DNA of 64,000 nucleotides from contig JAIPGI010000003.1 of NCBI GenBank assembly GCA_021736215.1, positions 27,389 through 91,388 of the forward strand. The letters are read 5' to 3'. This document shows, piece by piece, positions 61,121-64,000 of this stretch. A program made the translations under genes and the position numbers. Below the pieces are notes generated by a model that worked only from the letters and a program-made list of their open reading frames with translations, had not been told where the DNA came from and did not search any database. Position 1 is the stretch's first letter. Every line of letters starts with the position of its first letter. The stretch comes from Candidatus Altimarinota bacterium. GTDB taxonomy: Bacteria; Patescibacteriota; Gracilibacteria; UBA4473.

Positions 61121-63469
61121 TTAGGATTTCTTCACAAATCTCCGTCGTGCACCTTTGGCAGGAGCAGAAGCGATAAGCTCTTCGCATTCGGAGAGAGTGA
61201 GTTTCTCGGGCTTTTTGTCCTTCGGGATTTTTGCATTTTTCTTTCCATCAGTAATGTAGGGTCCATAAAGGCCATTGAGGACTTGAATAGCAGAACCTTC
61301 AAAAGTTTGAATATACTTTTCTTTTTCAGATTTTTCTTTCTCCGCTATCAATTTCAGAGCTTTTTCAAGCGTGATTGAAAAAGGATCATCGGGTTTAATG
61401 GAAACAAACATTTTTCCGTATTTGATATACGGTCCGAATCGTCCAAAATTTGCGGCAATCTCTTCACCGGTTTTTGTTTTTCCAATCACTCGTGGCAAAC
61501 GGAAAAGTTCTAATGCCTCTTCGAGTGTGATCTCGTCCATGCGTTTTCCTGCAGGAACAGAAGAAAATCGAGGTTTTTCTTCGTCCTCGCTACTTCCGAT
61601 TTGGATCATAGGTCCATATCGACCAATGCGTACCGAAATAGGTTTTCCACTCTCTGGATCAACCCCTAAGTTTCGTGAGCCCTGAGCTTCGCTTTTTGCA
61701 ATATCTGCAGAACTTTCCACTGTTTTATGAAAAGGTTTATAGAATTCAGAAATCATCTTGTTCCATACTTTTTCTCCTCGTGCAACGGCATCGAATTCTT
61801 CTTCGACTTTGGCAGTAAATTGATAATCGACGATATCAGGAAAAAACTTTACCAAAAAATCACTCACCACTTGCCCGATATCAGTTGGAAAAAGTTTTGC
61901 ACGTTCGGCACCGGTTATTTCTTGTTCTTCTTTGTTTAAAATTCCGGGTTTTTCTGATTTAAACCCAGGATTGAGTATTAAAACAGTATAAAATCGTGGT
62001 TTTCCTTCCCTATCGCCTTTTTCGATATAGCCTCGGTCTTGGATGGTGGAGATGGTTGGAGCGTAAGTAGACGGGCGACCAATGCCCATTTCCTCCATTT
62101 TCTTGACCAAACTTGCTTCTGTATAGCGGGCAGGAGGACGAGAAAATGTTTGTCGTGCCTGCATCTGTTGTAGAGAAAGGACTTGTCCTACTTTTATGGG
62201 CGGAAGAATTCTCTCTTCGCCATTCCCATTTTCTTCATCCGTGCTTTCCATGTAGACCTTGAGAAACCCCTCAAATTTTATGACCTCTCCTTGGGCTTCT
62301 AACTTTTCTTCCGTAGTAGAAATTCCAATAGTTGCTGTTGTTTTTTCGAGTATCGCTTCTGCCATCTGTGAAGCGATGGTCCGTTTCCAAATAAGCTCAT
62401 AGAGCCGTTCTTCATTGCGATCTCCAGAAATAGAGTCTTGAGATATATCAGTCGGACGAATAGCCTCGTGAGCTTCTTGCGCGTTGGCAGATTTCGTTTT
62501 GTATTTTCGAACTTCTACGAATTTTTTTCCGAAACGACTTTCGATTTCCTGAGCGGCTTGAGCGAGAGCGATGTCTGATAGATTTACTGAATCAGTACGC
62601 ATATAAGTAATCTTTCCAGATTCGTATAATTTTTGCGCCACAACCATCGTCTGCTTAACCGAAAAACTCAGTTTTCGACTGGCTTCTTGTTGGAGAGTCG
62701 AAGTGGTGAACGGGGCAGATGGAGATTTTTTGCTCGGCTTGGTTTCGAGATCTTCTACTTTGAATTCTGCTCCGATGCACTTTTCCAAAAAAGATTTTGC
62801 TTCTTTTTCGTTTTTGAATTTTTTGGGAAGTTCAGCTCGCAGGCGGGAATGGCCATTCCCGCTTTCAGTACCGAGATCAAATTCTGCAGTCACTTTGAAC
62901 GATGACTCTGAATTAAATGTATCAATTTCGCGTTCTCTTTCGACAACAAGTCTTACAGAAACAGACTGTACGCGTCCCGCAGAGAGTCCAGCTTTAACCT
63001 TTTTCCAGAGCACAGGGGAGAGTTCGTATCCGACCAGCCGGTCCAAAACTCGCCGAGCTTGTTGCGCATCTACAAGGTTTTTATCAACCTTGCGAGGAGT
63101 TTCAATAGCTTTCAAAATGGCGGGTTTAGTGATTTCGTGAAATACAATGCGTTTCGTTTTTTTATCATCTAATTTTAACGCCTCACTCAGATGCCAAGCG
63201 ATAGCCTCTCCTTCGCGATCTTCATCGGATGCCAGCCATACAATATCAGAATCTTTGGCTAGTTTTTTGAGTTCAGTAACGGTTTTCTTTTTGTCAGCAC
63301 TTACTTCATATGTTGGTTCAAATCCATGTTCGATATCAATCGACATTCCATTTTTTGGTAAGTCTCGAATGTGACCAAAGCTTGATTTTACTGTAAAATC
63401 AGCTCCCAGGAATTTTTCAATCGTCTTTGCTTTTGCAGGGGATTCGACGATGACGAGATTTTTTGCCAT
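61121..63469 (-). CDS. topA: DNA topoisomerase I (type IA)
   Basis: Relaxes negative supercoils. The Toprim domain starts LVIVESPAKAKTIEKFLG and has DEDREGEAIAWHL. The catalytic tyrosine is in GKITYMRTDSVNLS; GYELSPVLWKKVKAGLSAGRVQSV is also typical. The C-terminal third has repeated FGRFGPYIKYG / IGRYGPMIQIG-type modules in place of zinc-ribbon cysteines, ending in a basic tail (RRRFVKKS). 782 residues. Confidence 0.97.
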   Translation of the reverse strand: MAKNLVIVESPAKAKTIEKFLGADFTVKSSFGHIRDLPKNGMSIDIEHGFEPTYEVSADKKKTVTELKKLAKDSDIVWLASDEDREGEAIAWHLSEALKLDDKKTKRIVFHEITKPAILKAIETPRKVDKNLVDAQQARRVLDRLVGYELSPVLWKKVKAGLSAGRVQSVSVRLVVEREREIDTFNSESSFKVTAEFDLGTESGNGHSRLRAELPKKFKNEKEAKSFLEKCIGAEFKVEDLETKPSKKSPSAPFTTSTLQQEASRKLSFSVKQTMVVAQKLYESGKITYMRTDSVNLSDIALAQAAQEIESRFGKKFVEVRKYKTKSANAQEAHEAIRPTDISQDSISGDRNEERLYELIWKRTIASQMAEAILEKTTATIGISTTEEKLEAQGEVIKFEGFLKVYMESTDEENGNGEERILPPIKVGQVLSLQQMQARQTFSRPPARYTEASLVKKMEEMGIGRPSTYAPTISTIQDRGYIEKGDREGKPRFYTVLILNPGFKSEKPGILNKEEQEITGAERAKLFPTDIGQVVSDFLVKFFPDIVDYQFTAKVEEEFDAVARGEKVWNKMISEFYKPFHKTVESSADIAKSEAQGSRNLGVDPESGKPISVRIGRYGPMIQIGSSEDEEKPRFSSVPAGKRMDEITLEEALELFRLPRVIGKTKTGEEIAANFGRFGPYIKYGKMFVSIKPDDPFSITLEKALKLIAEKEKSEKEKYIQTFEGSAIQVLNGLYGPYITDGKKNAKIPKDKKPEKLTLSECEELIASAPAKGARRRFVKKS

Positions 63470-63625
63470 GAATTTTGTTTTCGAATTTTTCGAAACGAAC
63501 GGTAGAGGAAAATTTTTAGTTTGGCAAAAAAATCAGAAAGGAGAATCCAAAATTTTTCATTTTGAGTCTCGATACAAAGATAAACTACTTTTGAAAAATA
63601 TCTTTTTTTGCTAGGGTGCAAGTCG

Positions 63626-64000
63626 ATGAAAATTTTGGCATTTGAGACTTCTTGTGATGATACCGCAGTGGCTCTTGTGGAAGATGGAACACGGGTGCTT
63701 GCAAGTGTACGTCAATCACAAGTGGAGCACGCTGATTTCGGAGGAGTTGTTCCCGAGATTGCCGCGAGGCTTCATGCGGAACGGTGGCGGGCAGTACTGG
63801 ATAAATGTTTACAAGATGCGAATTGTACTTGGGAGGCAATTGATTATTTGGCGGTGACACAGGGACCAGGATTGCAAACATCCCTCCTTACGGGGACAAC
63901 GGCGGCAAGTTTCTTGGCACTCACACTTCCCAAACCACTTATTCCCGTACATCACATCTTGGGGCATATGTGTTCTACGGCACTAGAACGAGAAATCCCC
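63626..64000 (+). CDS. tsaD: tRNA threonylcarbamoyltransferase TsaD (5' part)
   Basis: Cut by the window edge; 125 codons visible. It makes t6A37 on ANN-decoding tRNAs with TsaB/TsaE. Starts MKILAFETSCDDTAVALVEDG, then VVPEIAARLH, TQGPGLQTSLLTG, and the metal-binding HHILGHM histidines. It diverges from topA. Confidence 0.96.
   Translation, partial: MKILAFETSCDDTAVALVEDGTRVLASVRQSQVEHADFGGVVPEIAARLHAERWRAVLDKCLQDANCTWEAIDYLAVTQGPGLQTSLLTGTTAASFLALTLPKPLIPVHHILGHMCSTALEREIP

Noticed and set aside
1..64000. Alternative genetic code (UGA or UAG as sense)
   Set aside because: TGA, TAG and TAA all end conserved genes at the expected position (for example TAG after gdhA, TGA after the Nudix gene), and no conserved gene contains an in-frame stop.
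1..64000. CRISPR array
   Set aside because: The repeats present are palindromic dispersed elements; no regularly spaced direct repeats with unique spacers and no cas genes were seen.

Overview
The window looks like chromosome from a small-genome bacterium, most likely of the Patescibacteria/CPR radiation; Peregrinibacteria is my best guess, from memory of the gene repertoire (VirB2/TrbC-like pilins, DUF5665, a σ-region-4/HARE-HTH protein, extended ribosomal proteins). TAA, TAG and TGA all end conserved genes at the expected place, so the UGA-to-glycine code of Gracilibacteria/Absconditabacteria does not apply. Most genes I checked lack a Shine-Dalgarno (SD) motif, and many neighbours overlap by ATGA.

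1-8.2 kb holds the S10/spc ribosomal cluster on the minus strand in the usual order (rpsJ to rpsH). It is split between rpsC and rplP by about 1.2 kb carrying two opposite-strand genes: a pilin-like membrane protein and a reading frame broken by two TAG codons. 8.2-13.3 kb has a σ-region-4/HARE-HTH regulator, a LOG-like protein, a PrsW-like protease and yidC-rnpA-rpmH. 13.5-22 kb carries gdhA, mnmA, grpE with a 29-residue membrane miniprotein, efp, a CorA-like transporter, a DUF2797 protein and recJ. 22-29.8 kb has tRNA-Lys, gyrA-aroB-tspO, gpsA, a YceI lipoprotein, tRNA-Tyr, a SpoU methyltransferase and an extended L28. 29.8-45.5 kb has a β-CASP nuclease, rpsP-khpA-pilin-comF, glmS, a trpG/pabA operon, ruvC, a lamin-tail/PKD surface protein, murJ and an RluD-type synthase. 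45.7-59.3 kb has aroC, a Nudix hydrolase, rplJL behind an L10 leader, def, ftsH-gmk-yraN, uvrC, yggT, cysS and a D,D-carboxypeptidase. The window closes with topA and the 5' part of tsaD.

The most unusual stretch is 59.3-60.75 kb, minus strand. It has two near-perfect σ70 promoters, three small unknown genes with clear or possible SD sites, a structured 5' RNA, and what reads as an amino-acid attenuator: a 20-codon leader peptide with eight consecutive Leu/Val/Ile codons, a rho-independent terminator, and a segment in the leader that pairs exactly with part of the terminator stem. No branched-chain amino acid gene follows it; the downstream genes are small and unknown.

Several palindromic repeat families are scattered through the window. 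Some lie inside genes: one adds about 50 codons to comF, and a 28-bp palindrome lies inside mnmA. Starts were moved inward from the longest frame where family length, overlap or promoter position argued for it; these choices are noted per entry.
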